From positions 3,162,001 through 3,226,000 of the forward strand of contig NZ_CP071793.1 of NCBI RefSeq assembly GCF_017498545.1: a stretch of DNA of 64,000 nucleotides. Direction: 5' to 3'. Below are positions 10,073 to 20,782 of the stretch, piece by piece; positions within the stretch are counted from its first letter, which is position 1; the number at the start of each line of letters is the position of its first letter. The notes below the pieces were generated by a model. It searched no databases, was not told where the DNA came from, and worked only from the letters and a program-made list of their open reading frames with translations. Origin of the DNA: Sulfidibacter corallicola. GTDB taxonomy: Bacteria > Acidobacteriota > Holophagae > Acanthopleuribacterales > Acanthopleuribacteraceae. A program made the translations under genes and the position numbers.

Positions 10073-10517
10073 CAAATCCTTCTCCCATACCTTAAGCCGT
10101 CATGATGTGACCCCACCTTAATTGTCGGATCCATTCACACGTTTCCACACGACAAGTGACAACCTCGTGGCGACGCCTCGGGCCCCATCCGAAAACGACG
10201 ATCCGGGAAACGGAAATCGGCATTACATCGAAACTTCCCCCGCAACGCAATGAATTCCAACTGAAAGCCCTCTCGTTGGCGTCGACGGGACAAGAACGAC
10301 GGATCGAAGATCAACTGTGCGCTTTATACGCGACCCATTCCCAGTATGTTCGGCCACGGTAGGCCGTTCATGTCATTTTTTTGAAAAAGCGGCTAAACCG
10401 GGCGAAAAAGTGGACGTAAACGGCGCCCCACGTCAAAAAAGCGCGTGGAGCACCGACCTACATACATTATTAATGGGTTTATCCGCGAATCACAAAAATG
10501 TCGGAAGAAGATGTCGT
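10073..10517. other. Intergenic region, nothing recognised
   Basis: About 445 bases between the efflux operon (transcribed left) and the end of hutF (also transcribed left). It should hold the efflux promoter, but no clear sigma-70 boxes or operator palindrome were found by eye. Confidence 0.4.
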
Positions 10518-11894
10518 TCAGCGATTGCCCAGCGAGGCAAGGGCGGCATCGAAATGCTCTCGGATCGCCGAACCGTCGAGGTGTTCTCCAGCGCGGACGC
10601 GCCAGGTTCCGGCGGTGATGGTGCCGAGCAGGGCGCCGGCATCCAGGCCGTGAATCAGGGTCGCCATTCGGCGTGCGGGTTTGCAGTGGTGCAGCAGCGG
10701 ATGGGCGTTGTCGAGGATCACGGCGTCGAAGGGTTCACCCGTGGGGAACCAGGCGCCGCCCGGCTCACCCATGGCCGCGCGCCCACCTTCGAACGCGGTG
10801 CGAAAGAGCTGATCGCCGCTGTCGTCGCCGGCTCGCGTGCAGAGGACGTTGCGGCGTCGATCGTTGAGACGCTGGCCGTAGTCCAACCAGCGCAGTTCTT
10901 CCATGGGACTCAAGCCGATGTGGCTGTCGGTGCCGATCGACCAGGAACCCCCGGCTCGATGGTAGTCCCGAATCGGGAAGAAGCCGTCCCCCAGGTTGCC
11001 CTCGGTGGAGGGGCACAGCACCACGTGGGCACCGCGTTCCAGAATGCCGCGCCATTCGAATTCAGCGACGTGGGTGGCGTGGACCAGGTGGAAGCGATGG
11101 TCCACGGGTACTTCGTCGAGAAGCCAGGCCACGGGCCGCCGGCCCAAGTGCCGCAGGCATTCGTCCACTTCGCGAACCTGCTCGGCGATGTGCAGGTGGC
11201 GCGGTGCCGACTCGGGTGCTTCACCGAAGATGCGCCGGATTTCGTCCGGTTCGGCGGCGCGTAGAGAGTGCACGCCGACGCCGACGCGGACGCGTTCGAA
11301 GGCTTCGGCGCAGCTTCGCGCGTCTTCGACCAGGCCCTGGTAGGCGTCGACCGAGCCGGAAAGGAAGCGGCGTTGCTCGGGCAGGGCTCCCCTGCCGAAA
11401 CCACCGAGCCGGTAGTACATGGGCACCAGCGTCAAGGCGATGCCGACCGCATCGGCGGCCCGCATCAGGCGTTGGGCCATGGCGGCGGGACGGGGATAGA
11501 GGCTTCCGTCGCGATCGTGGTGAAGATAGTGGAATTCGGCCACGGCCGTGTAACCGTGGCGGAGCATTTCGGCGTAGACCATGGCGGCGATGGCTTCCAT
11601 TTGGTCCAGATCGACGCGCAGGGCGAGGTCGTACATCGCTTCGCGCCAGCTCCAGAAATCGTCGGCCTCGCCGCGCAGATGCTCGCCGAGACCGGCCATC
11701 GCGTATTGAAACGCATGGGAATGCGCGTTGCGAAATCCGGGCACCGCAAAGCCCGGAATCCGGTCGCAGGGCTCGCCGTCGTGCGGCGCTCGGTTGGAGA
11801 CCGACAACAGGCGGCCGTCGCCGTCGGCAATGACGAATCCGGGTTCCAGCCAACCCTGTTCCGTCAAAATGCCATCAAATCGAAATCGGGGCAT
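10518..11894 (-). CDS. hutF: Formimidoylglutamate deiminase (HutF)
   Basis: 458 residues, the normal length for HutF, an amidohydrolase-superfamily zinc enzyme that converts N-formimino-L-glutamate to N-formyl-L-glutamate and ammonia in the five-step histidine degradation route. Seen here: the metal-binding NAHSHAFQ motif (His58 and His60), the family-specific WSWREAMY and EFHYLHHDRDGSLY segments, the later metal and catalytic region HLVHATHVAEFEWRGI, and GTDSHIGLSPMEELRWLDYG near the C-terminus. No other hut genes are adjacent, so it is separated from the rest of the pathway or used for a related deimination. Confidence 0.92.
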   Translation of the reverse strand: MPRFRFDGILTEQGWLEPGFVIADGDGRLLSVSNRAPHDGEPCDRIPGFAVPGFRNAHSHAFQYAMAGLGEHLRGEADDFWSWREAMYDLALRVDLDQMEAIAAMVYAEMLRHGYTAVAEFHYLHHDRDGSLYPRPAAMAQRLMRAADAVGIALTLVPMYYRLGGFGRGALPEQRRFLSGSVDAYQGLVEDARSCAEAFERVRVGVGVHSLRAAEPDEIRRIFGEAPESAPRHLHIAEQVREVDECLRHLGRRPVAWLLDEVPVDHRFHLVHATHVAEFEWRGILERGAHVVLCPSTEGNLGDGFFPIRDYHRAGGSWSIGTDSHIGLSPMEELRWLDYGQRLNDRRRNVLCTRAGDDSGDQLFRTAFEGGRAAMGEPGGAWFPTGEPFDAVILDNAHPLLHHCKPARRMATLIHGLDAGALLGTITAGTWRVRAGEHLDGSAIREHFDAALASLGNR

Positions 11895-12001
11895 GAGTCA
11901 AAACCTCCCAGTACCATTGACTTTCATTGGGGTTCCGGCAATCGGCGGAACGGGTGCCCGCCGCATTCGTCGGGTGGAGGCCGCGGCGTCGCGGCGATCG
12001 C

Positions 12002-12772
12002 TCATCGACGGCGGATTCTCGCGATGATATCCGTGGCGTAGATGCGCATGCGCTTGAGCCGCTCGAGCTCCATTTCGTCCAGAATCCCCACATCCACCTC
12101 GTGATCCAGTACAAGCAGCCCGCGGAGCAGGCCGTTCAGTTCCAGAGTGAGTACCACCATACAGGTGGCGGCGGGCAAGTCGTGCGTTTCCAGTTGGCGA
12201 TAGCGAACCAGGAAGACTCCGTCAGCCAATTCCTCGGTTCCATCGGCGTACTGAGAAATGATCTCCTCGAAGGTGAACTCGAGGCGTCTGAAATGAAACC
12301 CATCATAGCCGGTGTGCGCCACAATGTGAAAGTGGCGATCTTTGGGCCCGCGCATCAGGAACCCACCCCGAGACAGGTTGGGTATCAGCTCGATAAAGCG
12401 CCGCAGGGCGAAGGATGGCGCGGCTTTGGGATCCTCGCCGAGCATTTGCATCACGTCGCAGACCGCGCGCAGCTCCTCGGTCTTTTCGGCCAGGTGGCGA
12501 CTCTGGCGCACCATGATGGCCCGCAGCTCCTGGACCTCCTCACGAGTCCGACGACCGGACAACCAGGCGACGAACCAGGTCACCGCCATCACCAGCACCA
12601 AGTACACGAAGATTTCCGGCCAGGCCGGGGATTCGAGGGATTCCGGCGCCAAGGGCAACCAGGCCAGGTGCCGACTCAGCCCCGAGGTGCGCAACCGGCC
12701 GAGCCAGCCGGTGACCGCCACGGGTCCGGAATCCATACAACATCGATCAGTGTCATCCTGCATGGTGTTCAT
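12002..12772 (-). CDS. Membrane-anchored protein with coiled coil and GAF-like domain, function unknown
   Basis: 256 residues from the first ATG (12772); an ATG three codons on (12763) is also possible, and an AGGAG lies upstream of both. A short N-terminal region precedes one TM helix (FVYLVLVMAVTWFVAWL, about residues 55-71). A heptad-like helix follows (TREEVQELRAIMVRQSRHLA to about residue 105). The remaining 150 residues have a mixed alpha/beta pattern with RGGFLMRG, FHIVAHTGYDGF and LLRGLLVLDHEVD, reminiscent of a GAF sensor domain. No catalytic output domain is visible. It may be co-transcribed with hutF, 107 bases away, but no functional link is apparent. Confidence 0.7.
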   Translation of the reverse strand: MNTMQDDTDRCCMDSGPVAVTGWLGRLRTSGLSRHLAWLPLAPESLESPAWPEIFVYLVLVMAVTWFVAWLSGRRTREEVQELRAIMVRQSRHLAEKTEELRAVCDVMQMLGEDPKAAPSFALRRFIELIPNLSRGGFLMRGPKDRHFHIVAHTGYDGFHFRRLEFTFEEIISQYADGTEELADGVFLVRYRQLETHDLPAATCMVVLTLELNGLLRGLLVLDHEVDVGILDEMELERLKRMRIYATDIIARIRRR

Positions 12773-13529
12773 GTCTCCTAAAACTCCCGAGAACCACCCG
12801 ATCAGGAAAGCTCCGGACCGGACCGAAACAAAAAGAAAACCCCAATGATTGGGCCAAAAAGATCACCGGCAAGGAACCGAAATGTGAAGATTCCTGAATT
12901 ATCGTTGTAATGGGGGGTCAAGGGAAGCCAAAATGCCGAATTCCGTCATAAACCCGTCAAATAACCCCCAAGTCGTGTATCACGACCATGTTGCAAGAGA
13001 CAAAAGATGCCGCAAGACGGCATCGGCGACAAAAAAGTGCCTCTTCGCGGCATGCGGCGAAGGTGAACGGGTTCCCGGACGGACCAAGGCGATCGGCGCG
13101 ATCTTCCACGCCGCATCGGCTCGAGCCCGCCGTGGACGGATCGCTTTTCGGGACGAAACCAGCCACCGAGCCATCACTCCGGTGGACCCTCGCCCTGGCC
13201 GCTGAAGCGATGGGGCGCCAACATTCGCAGGCACGGGATTAAGCGTTGTATCCAAAGACTTTTGGCATGACCGCCCCATTTTCGAGGGTCTCTTCGGTCG
13301 CGCCGCTTGGCCACCGCGGGACCGTCCGCTGCCGGCCCAGGTGAACGCCCAGCAAACAAATACTTTATGCCCGAGTTATGTTGGATTAGAATGAATACTC
13401 GGACTTCATTCTTCGATTCATCGAAACGCTCTCCCACCATCACTAGCCGATAACCGACGCAATGAGCACGCGACCGACCCGGGATTCCTGCTCATCCGCC
13501 GTCACAATGACAAGGCCAGGACGGGATTC
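12773..13529. other. Divergent intergenic region, nothing recognised
   Basis: 757 bases between a leftward and a rightward gene. Short frames here have no family resemblance or ribosome-binding sites. The AT-rich stretch around 13355-13420 probably carries the promoter of the downstream ATPase gene, but no boxes can be named with confidence. Confidence 0.4.
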
Positions 13530-14714
13530 GTGAACCCTTTTGAGATTGCCCCCATTCTTAAACGCATCATGAGCGTGGCATCGCGTGCCTCCGATATCAT
13601 CTTCAGTCCGGGTTCGCCCCCCAAAGTGATGATCGACGGATCACTGGCCGAAGTACCGCTGAAGGACCTGCGCCCGCTGAGTCCCTACCAGACCGAAATG
13701 CTCGTGTTGGATCTCCTCAAGGACAAGCCCCAAGCTCGTGAGACTTTTCTCAAAACAGGGTCGGTGGATATTTCCTATACCTTGGAGAAAACCGGCCGCT
13801 TCCGTACCAACTGTTTCCGCCAACGGAACAGTCTGGTCATCGTCATGCGCGTGATTCCCACCCTGATCCCCACCTTCGACTCCCTACATCTTCCCCAGTC
13901 GCTGCTCGGCACGCTCGATCTGAAGAACGGCATCGTCCTGTTGACCGGACCCACCGGCAGCGGGAAGAGCTCCACCATGGCCGCCCTGATCAATCTCATG
14001 GCACAGAAATACGCCTATCACATCATCACGATCGAAGATCCGATCGAATTCCTCTACCCCAAGACCAAGAGCATGATCCACCAACGCGAATTGGGCGCGG
14101 ACACCCAGAGTTTCGCAAACGCGTTGCGGGCCGGATTGCGGCAGGCGCCTCAGGTCATCATGGTGGGTGAGATGCGCGACGTGGAGAGTATCGAAATCGC
14201 GCTGGAAGCCGCCGAAACCGGCCACTTGATCATGTCGACCCTGCACACCATCGACGCGGCCAAGACCATCGAACGCATCATCGGCGTCTTCCCCAAAGAG
14301 CAGGAATCGGTCATTCGCAGCCGGTTCGCACAGACCTTCCGTTTCATCATTTCGCAACGACTGCTGCCGCGTCCGGACGGCAAGGGTCGGGTCGCCGCGG
14401 TAGAGGTCCTCAAGTCCAACGACCGCACGCGAACCTACGTTCTCAAGGGCGGGCAGGCCGCGGGCTCTCTCGAAGACGCCATGGTCGACGGTTCTCACGA
14501 AGGCATGCAGACCTTCGACATGGACCTGCTGGACAAGGTCAATCGGCGCATCATCAATCGCGACATCGCCATGCGCTACGCCACCAACCCCAACAACCTC
14601 GGCCTCAAGTTGGGCATTTTGAAGCAGGAAACCGAGACCCGCCCCAAGGACGAAACGACCGACGATTCATTGACTCTGGAAAAGATGCCCGTTTTGGGCC
14701 TGGACAATTTCTGA
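13530..14714 (+). CDS. PilT-family type IV pilus retraction ATPase, PilT/PilU paralogue
   Basis: 394 residues from a GTG start with AGGACGG upstream. N-terminal PAS-like pilus-ATPase domain (SRASDIIFSPGSPPKVMIDG, a variant of the PilT motif SDLHL...P..R.dG), then the ATPase core: Walker A GPTGSGKSSTM (from about residue 137), Asp box ITIEDPIEFLYP, Walker B VIMVGEMRDVESIEIALEAA, and His box STLHTIDAAKTIERII. Proteins of this family power pilus retraction and twitching. The C-terminal AIRNLIRE motif diagnostic of canonical PilT is replaced by RTRTYVLKGG, so this is more likely a PilT/PilU-type paralogue than the main retraction motor. It is followed 66 bases later by a zinc-ribbon/pseudo-receiver gene. 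Confidence 0.9.
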   Translation: MNPFEIAPILKRIMSVASRASDIIFSPGSPPKVMIDGSLAEVPLKDLRPLSPYQTEMLVLDLLKDKPQARETFLKTGSVDISYTLEKTGRFRTNCFRQRNSLVIVMRVIPTLIPTFDSLHLPQSLLGTLDLKNGIVLLTGPTGSGKSSTMAALINLMAQKYAYHIITIEDPIEFLYPKTKSMIHQRELGADTQSFANALRAGLRQAPQVIMVGEMRDVESIEIALEAAETGHLIMSTLHTIDAAKTIERIIGVFPKEQESVIRSRFAQTFRFIISQRLLPRPDGKGRVAAVEVLKSNDRTRTYVLKGGQAAGSLEDAMVDGSHEGMQTFDMDLLDKVNRRIINRDIAMRYATNPNNLGLKLGILKQETETRPKDETTDDSLTLEKMPVLGLDNF

Positions 14715-14780
14715 CCTTTTCTCGCCCTCGCTGCACAGGTGTTCCATTTCCACGATTACCCCAAAGGGAGTGTTCGAGCC

Positions 14781-15791
14781 ATGAATTTAGCTTGCGGGCG
14801 TTGCACCAGAATCATCGTGGTGCCCGACATTCCGCTTCCGGACGGTTACACCCAGAAATGCCCGGCCTGCGGGCACGACAACCCGGTCGACGACCGGCCT
14901 CCGGCCAAGCGACCGACACCGCCGCGCCCATCCGGATCCCAGCAGCGAGGACAGTCGTCGAGCACCTCGGCCAATCGCACCCGGCAGCGTCAGGCGGCTT
15001 CGCCGCGCCGCGATCCCGACCCGTACGAAAACGCGATGGACCAATTGTTCGCCAACGCGCCCAAGCAACCGCCCCAGCCCTCGTCACCATCACCGACACC
15101 GACACCGACACCGACACCGTCCCACCAAGCGCCGACCCAAGCGGCACCGGCGCCCGCGAACAACAGCGCCGCGGACAAACTGCGCAAGGAGTTCCAGGGC
15201 GAGCTGGAACGCATGCGCCAGGACCTCCAGAACCAGTTCGAAGGCCGTCTGCGCATGCTCGAAGACCGTCTGGCGACCCAGGCCTTGAACCCACAGGTCA
15301 TGATGGGCCATCAGCCGGAGGGGGAAAGCCAGAAAGCGTACCAATCCCAAATCCACGAGCACCTGTTGCAGAACCACGTTCTGGTGGCCACGCAAACGGC
15401 GTCGGTCATCAAGAGCTGCGAGGCCACCCTGCAACGCCAGGGTTTTCAGCTCCAACCGGTCACCGCCTTGGAACAGGCCCTTGAACAGATCAGCAACAAG
15501 TCCTTCCAAATCGTCATCATCGACCAGCGCATCCTCAAGTACGCATCCGACAGCCAGGCGCTGCTGAACCGAATCAAACAGATTTCGCTGCCGGTGCGGC
15601 GCTGCCAACTGTTCGTCATGATCACGCCCAACATCACCACCGGAGAGAGCCAGGTATTCTATCAATGGGGGATCGACCTGAACGTTCACCCCAGCGACCT
15701 GGAAAAGCTGGATCAGGTCATTCAAGACATCAACGCACTCAAGGAATCGATCCTCGAGGACTACCTGGCCCACCTGTACGCCTACTACTGA
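14781..15791 (+). CDS. Zinc-ribbon protein with Pro-rich linker and response-regulator-like C-terminal domain
   Basis: 336 residues starting at ATG 14781, with GGGAG about 10 bases upstream; an earlier GTG at 14739 has no such site. The N-terminus has a four-cysteine ribbon (CGRC at 5-8, CPAC at 27-30). A long Pro/Ser/Gln/Arg-rich linker contains a PTPTPTPTP run from an ACCGAC tandem repeat. A coiled coil follows (LRKEFQGELERMRQDLQNQF). The last 140 residues resemble a receiver fold (QNHVLVATQTASVIKSCEAT, then FQIVIIDQRIL), but the N-terminal acidic pocket is absent and only the Asp of IIDQ remains. It is probably a non-phosphorylated pseudo-receiver. Being next to the PilT-like ATPase hints at pilus or motility control; that is inference. 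Confidence 0.8.
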   Translation: MNLACGRCTRIIVVPDIPLPDGYTQKCPACGHDNPVDDRPPAKRPTPPRPSGSQQRGQSSSTSANRTRQRQAASPRRDPDPYENAMDQLFANAPKQPPQPSSPSPTPTPTPTPSHQAPTQAAPAPANNSAADKLRKEFQGELERMRQDLQNQFEGRLRMLEDRLATQALNPQVMMGHQPEGESQKAYQSQIHEHLLQNHVLVATQTASVIKSCEATLQRQGFQLQPVTALEQALEQISNKSFQIVIIDQRILKYASDSQALLNRIKQISLPVRRCQLFVMITPNITTGESQVFYQWGIDLNVHPSDLEKLDQVIQDINALKESILEDYLAHLYAYY

Positions 15792-16107
15792 CGCGAACCC
15801 GAAGCGAGCGCGACGACCCAGCCCGAATCCCCGACCCCATCCAAGGGCTGCGCAAGCGAGCGCTGCAATCCCCCGTCCCGAACGAGGCGCCGCGCGTCGT
15901 AGCGGCCCCCAGCCGGGACCCGAGCAAGACCACCGGTACCCGATCCATACCGGAAAGGTGTCGCCTGCCGTCAGGCGAAAAGCCCCGTCAGGCGCCAGCC
16001 GAGCTCACCATCTCACAAATCAAACTCAAATAATCACCCAACTTTAAACATAGAAAATATGAGTCCTTTGATGTAAGATCATTACATCAACGCATCAAGG
16101 AGGCTCC
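15792..16107. other. Intergenic region upstream of clpB
   Basis: 316 bases. TCGCCTG-CCGT-CAGGCGA at 15961-15978 is a 7-bp hairpin that could help end the upstream transcript, although no T run follows. The clpB-proximal 90 bases are AT-rich and contain the palindrome annotated at 16069. No CIRCE element or sigma-32 promoter was recognised. Confidence 0.5.
16069..16089. promoter_or_regulatory. Inverted repeat upstream of clpB, candidate operator
   Basis: TGATGTAA-GATCA-TTACATCA, a perfect 8-bp inverted repeat with a 5-base spacer, ending 18 bases before the clpB ATG and just before the AAGGAGG ribosome-binding site. Its position suits a repressor site or a 5' UTR hairpin controlling the chaperone. 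The cognate regulator is unknown. Confidence 0.5.
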
Positions 16108-18690
<2,583 letters not shown>

Positions 18691-18696
18691 CGGCGA

Positions 18697-18723
18697 CGAT
18701 GGAGGCCCGGCGGGCCTCCATCG
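18697..18723 (+). terminator. Strong hairpin after clpB
   Basis: CGATGGAGGCCC-GGC-GGGCCTCCATCG, a perfect 12-bp stem with a 3-base loop, 6 bases after the clpB stop codon. Only TT follows, so it may be a weak intrinsic terminator or an mRNA 3'-end stabiliser. Confidence 0.6.
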
Positions 18724-18845
18724 TTCGGCCAACCGCCAACGGGAGTTGGTTACGCCGAATAGCGAAGCGTCTTGCGTTGGCAGCCACGCGTTCATCGAAG
18801 CACCCAAGTTTCCAGTGCCCGCAAGCCGAGAGGGGCGTCGGGCCT

Positions 18846-19176
18846 GTAGGTGGAGCAGCTTGCTCCACCAATCGAAGCAACTCGAGCAGCGACAATCAAT
18901 TGCGCCAAAGAGCAAAGCCGGTCCTTTCCCCTATAGAACACCAGCAAGGTCGCAAAGTCCAAAGTCCCCGCATCTCCAGAGGGGCGTCGGGCCTGTAGGT
19001 TGGCCCGCCGGGCCGACGCTTCGAAGCAATCCAAGCAACAGCAATCAATTGCACCAAAGAGCGAAGCCGATCCTTTCCCTCGCAACGCCAATCAAAAGCC
19101 GCAAATTCCGTGTCCCCGCATCTCCATAGGGGCGTAAGGCCTGTAGGTGGAGCAGCTTGCTCCACCAATCGAAGCT
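18846..19176 (+). repeat. Tandem array A: three REP-like hairpins at 148-149 bp spacing
   Basis: GTAGG heads lie at 18846, 18995 and 19143. The spacer sequence between hairpins is conserved (AGCAATCAATTGC, CCAAAGAGC, AAGCCGATCCTTTCCC, CCCCGCATCTCCA, GGGGCGT). The hairpin itself alternates: GGTGGAGCAGCTTGCTCCACC in the first and third copies, GGTTGGCCCGCCGGGCCGAC in the second. All end in a TCGAAGC tail. No RAYT transposase gene is in the window. Confidence 0.85.
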
Positions 19177-19536
19177 TCGTAACTATCAGTAAAAAATCCG
19201 CTTAAGAGCGAAGCGAGCATCTCTGTATTAACTTCCTCAACGAAGTACCAATCTACAGAGAGCCCCTGTGCAAAGGGAGACGTCGATGCGGTATACGCAG
19301 GGCCCGCTCAGAGGGCGTGCCTGAATGATCGAAGTGACACAACCCGAGCATTGAGATCACTTTAAGAGAGAAGCACACTGCCCTGCCGCCTCTCCTACGG
19401 CGAAGGGTGAGGTGCATTCCTGGTACACTCGGGAATTTACCCTGGGGATTCTACGCTCGGTAGGGCTTCGGTGGCCAGGTTTCTACAGGCTGGAGACGCT
19501 TTGCTCTTAAGGTTTTCGAAAATATGGGGTTGCATG

Positions 19537-19869
19537 GCTTCGATTGGTGGAGCAAGCTGCTCCACCTACACGCCTGACACCTCTCTCGAAACGGGGGCTC
19601 CCCGAAGTTCCGTTCTTCGATGAAGAAGTTACGGCGAACATGCGTGCTTCGCTCTTGAAAACACTGATTCTTTAGAGGTTATGTGCTTCGATTGGTGGAG
19701 CAAGCTGCTCCACCTACACGCCTGACACCTCTCTCGAAATGGGGGCTCCCCGAAGTTCCGTGCTTCGATGAAGAAGTTACGGCGAACATGCGTGCTTCGC
19801 TCTTGAAAACACTGATTCTTTGGAGGTTATGTGCTTCGACGTGTCGGCCCGGCGGGCCAACCTACAGCA
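19537..19869 (-). repeat. Tandem array B: two near-identical 148-bp units plus a third hairpin
   Basis: Units at 19537-19684 and 19685-19832 are almost identical. Each starts GCTTCGATTGGTGGAGCAAG (reverse orientation of the REP), then ACACGCCTGACACCTCTC, GGGGGCTCCCCGAAGTTCCG and GTTACGGCGAACATGCGTGC. A third hairpin follows at exactly the same period (19833) but has switched to the other type, GTGTCGGCCCGGCGGGCCAA followed by CCTAC. Confidence 0.88.
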
Positions 19870-19928
19870 TGAACGCCTCTCTCGGCATGCGGGCACGCCC
19901 GGCCGTCGCACTTCGAAGCGGCACGCGC

Positions 19929-20528
19929 TCAATTCGGCGTTTCGAACAATGGCAGCAACTGATCGAGCGACACCACCTGGATGTCGGCCAGCTCGCCGAA
20001 CGGAAAGACACCGCTGCCGTCGACGTAGACCGTCGCCACACCCGCCGCACGGCCCGCCTGCAGATCGAACAGGTAATCGCCGGCCATGACCGCCCGTGAC
20101 GGATCGCAGCCCCATCGCGACAGCAAACGCGCCACGCCACTGGGACTCGGCTTGGGTTCCGCCTCGTCGCGACCGAGAATGTCGTCCACCTCGAAAAACG
20201 GCAGCAGTCCGGTCACTTCCAGCGTCAGCAAGGCGTTGCGCCGGGTATTGCGGGTCAGCACGCCCAGGTGCGCCCCGGCATCGCGCAAGGCACGCAAGAG
20301 GCTCACGGCACCGATCGCCGCCGTCGCGCGACCGGCGATCTCGTACTCGATTTCGTCCAGTCTCCGGGCGATCGGCGCGGCGCGTGCAGCGTCCATCTCG
20401 GACAAGACTTCGAGAATCGGTCGATCTTCCGGCAATCCCAGCTCACGCTTGATCGCCACGAAATCGTGAATGGCGTGGGTCAAGGTTCCGTCCATATCGA
20501 AAACCCATCCACGTCTGTGCGCCAACAA
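19929..20528 (-). CDS. HAD-superfamily phosphatase, phosphoglycolate phosphatase-like
   Basis: 199 residues. The start appears to be TTG 20528 with GGGAGG about five bases upstream. HAD motif I is VFDMDGTLTH with both nucleophile-region aspartates, motif II is VLTRNTR, motif III lysine is in AEPKPSPSG, and motif IV is AGDYLFDLQAGRAAG. The cap insertion between motifs I and II is small and helical, as in the Gph/PGP-type subfamily (HAD-IA). It probably dephosphorylates a small cytosolic phosphate ester; the substrate is unclear. It is a single gene facing the REP region and is divergently oriented from the helicase gene. Confidence 0.85.
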   Translation of the reverse strand: MLAHRRGWVFDMDGTLTHAIHDFVAIKRELGLPEDRPILEVLSEMDAARAAPIARRLDEIEYEIAGRATAAIGAVSLLRALRDAGAHLGVLTRNTRRNALLTLEVTGLLPFFEVDDILGRDEAEPKPSPSGVARLLSRWGCDPSRAVMAGDYLFDLQAGRAAGVATVYVDGSGVFPFGELADIQVVSLDQLLPLFETPN

Positions 20529-20782
20529 ACCGGCCTCCCTAGCTCACTTTTCGGGTCGTGGCGTTTCCGCCCGGCTTCGTTCGTGTGGTACAAATGCCCA
20601 TTATATCCGGGCCTCAACTCGAGTTGGGCGATTCCTGGCGGCATCTCGCCCCCAGCCCATGACGTGCCAGGGGCTGAACCGGCAAGCGCTCCATCAGGGG
20701 AGCCGCGCACGATGCAGGTGGGCGTGGTGCGAAACAAACGATCGCACCGACATGCACGCGGGGGTCCGCCCGATATGGCCGC

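Larger units (their letters stand above)
18691..19928. other. Gene-free region dominated by REP arrays
   Basis: 1238 bases with no credible gene. It consists of a terminator-like hairpin after clpB, two tandem arrays of about 148-bp units (annotated separately) and about 360 bases of non-repeated sequence between them (19177-19536). The frames across it are interrupted or made of translated repeat. Confidence 0.75.

Noticed and set aside
15087..15120. ACCGAC microsatellite as a phase-variable switch
   Set aside because: The unit is six bases, so length changes only alter the Pro-Thr linker and never shift the frame.
15665..16033. Small Pro/Arg-rich gene overlapping the end of the zinc-ribbon gene
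   Set aside because: Two-fifths overlaps the established gene in another frame, no ribosome-binding site and no recognisable features.
18846..19869. CRISPR array
   Set aside because: Units are about 148 bp, spacers are conserved instead of unique, and no cas genes are near; these are REP-type arrays.
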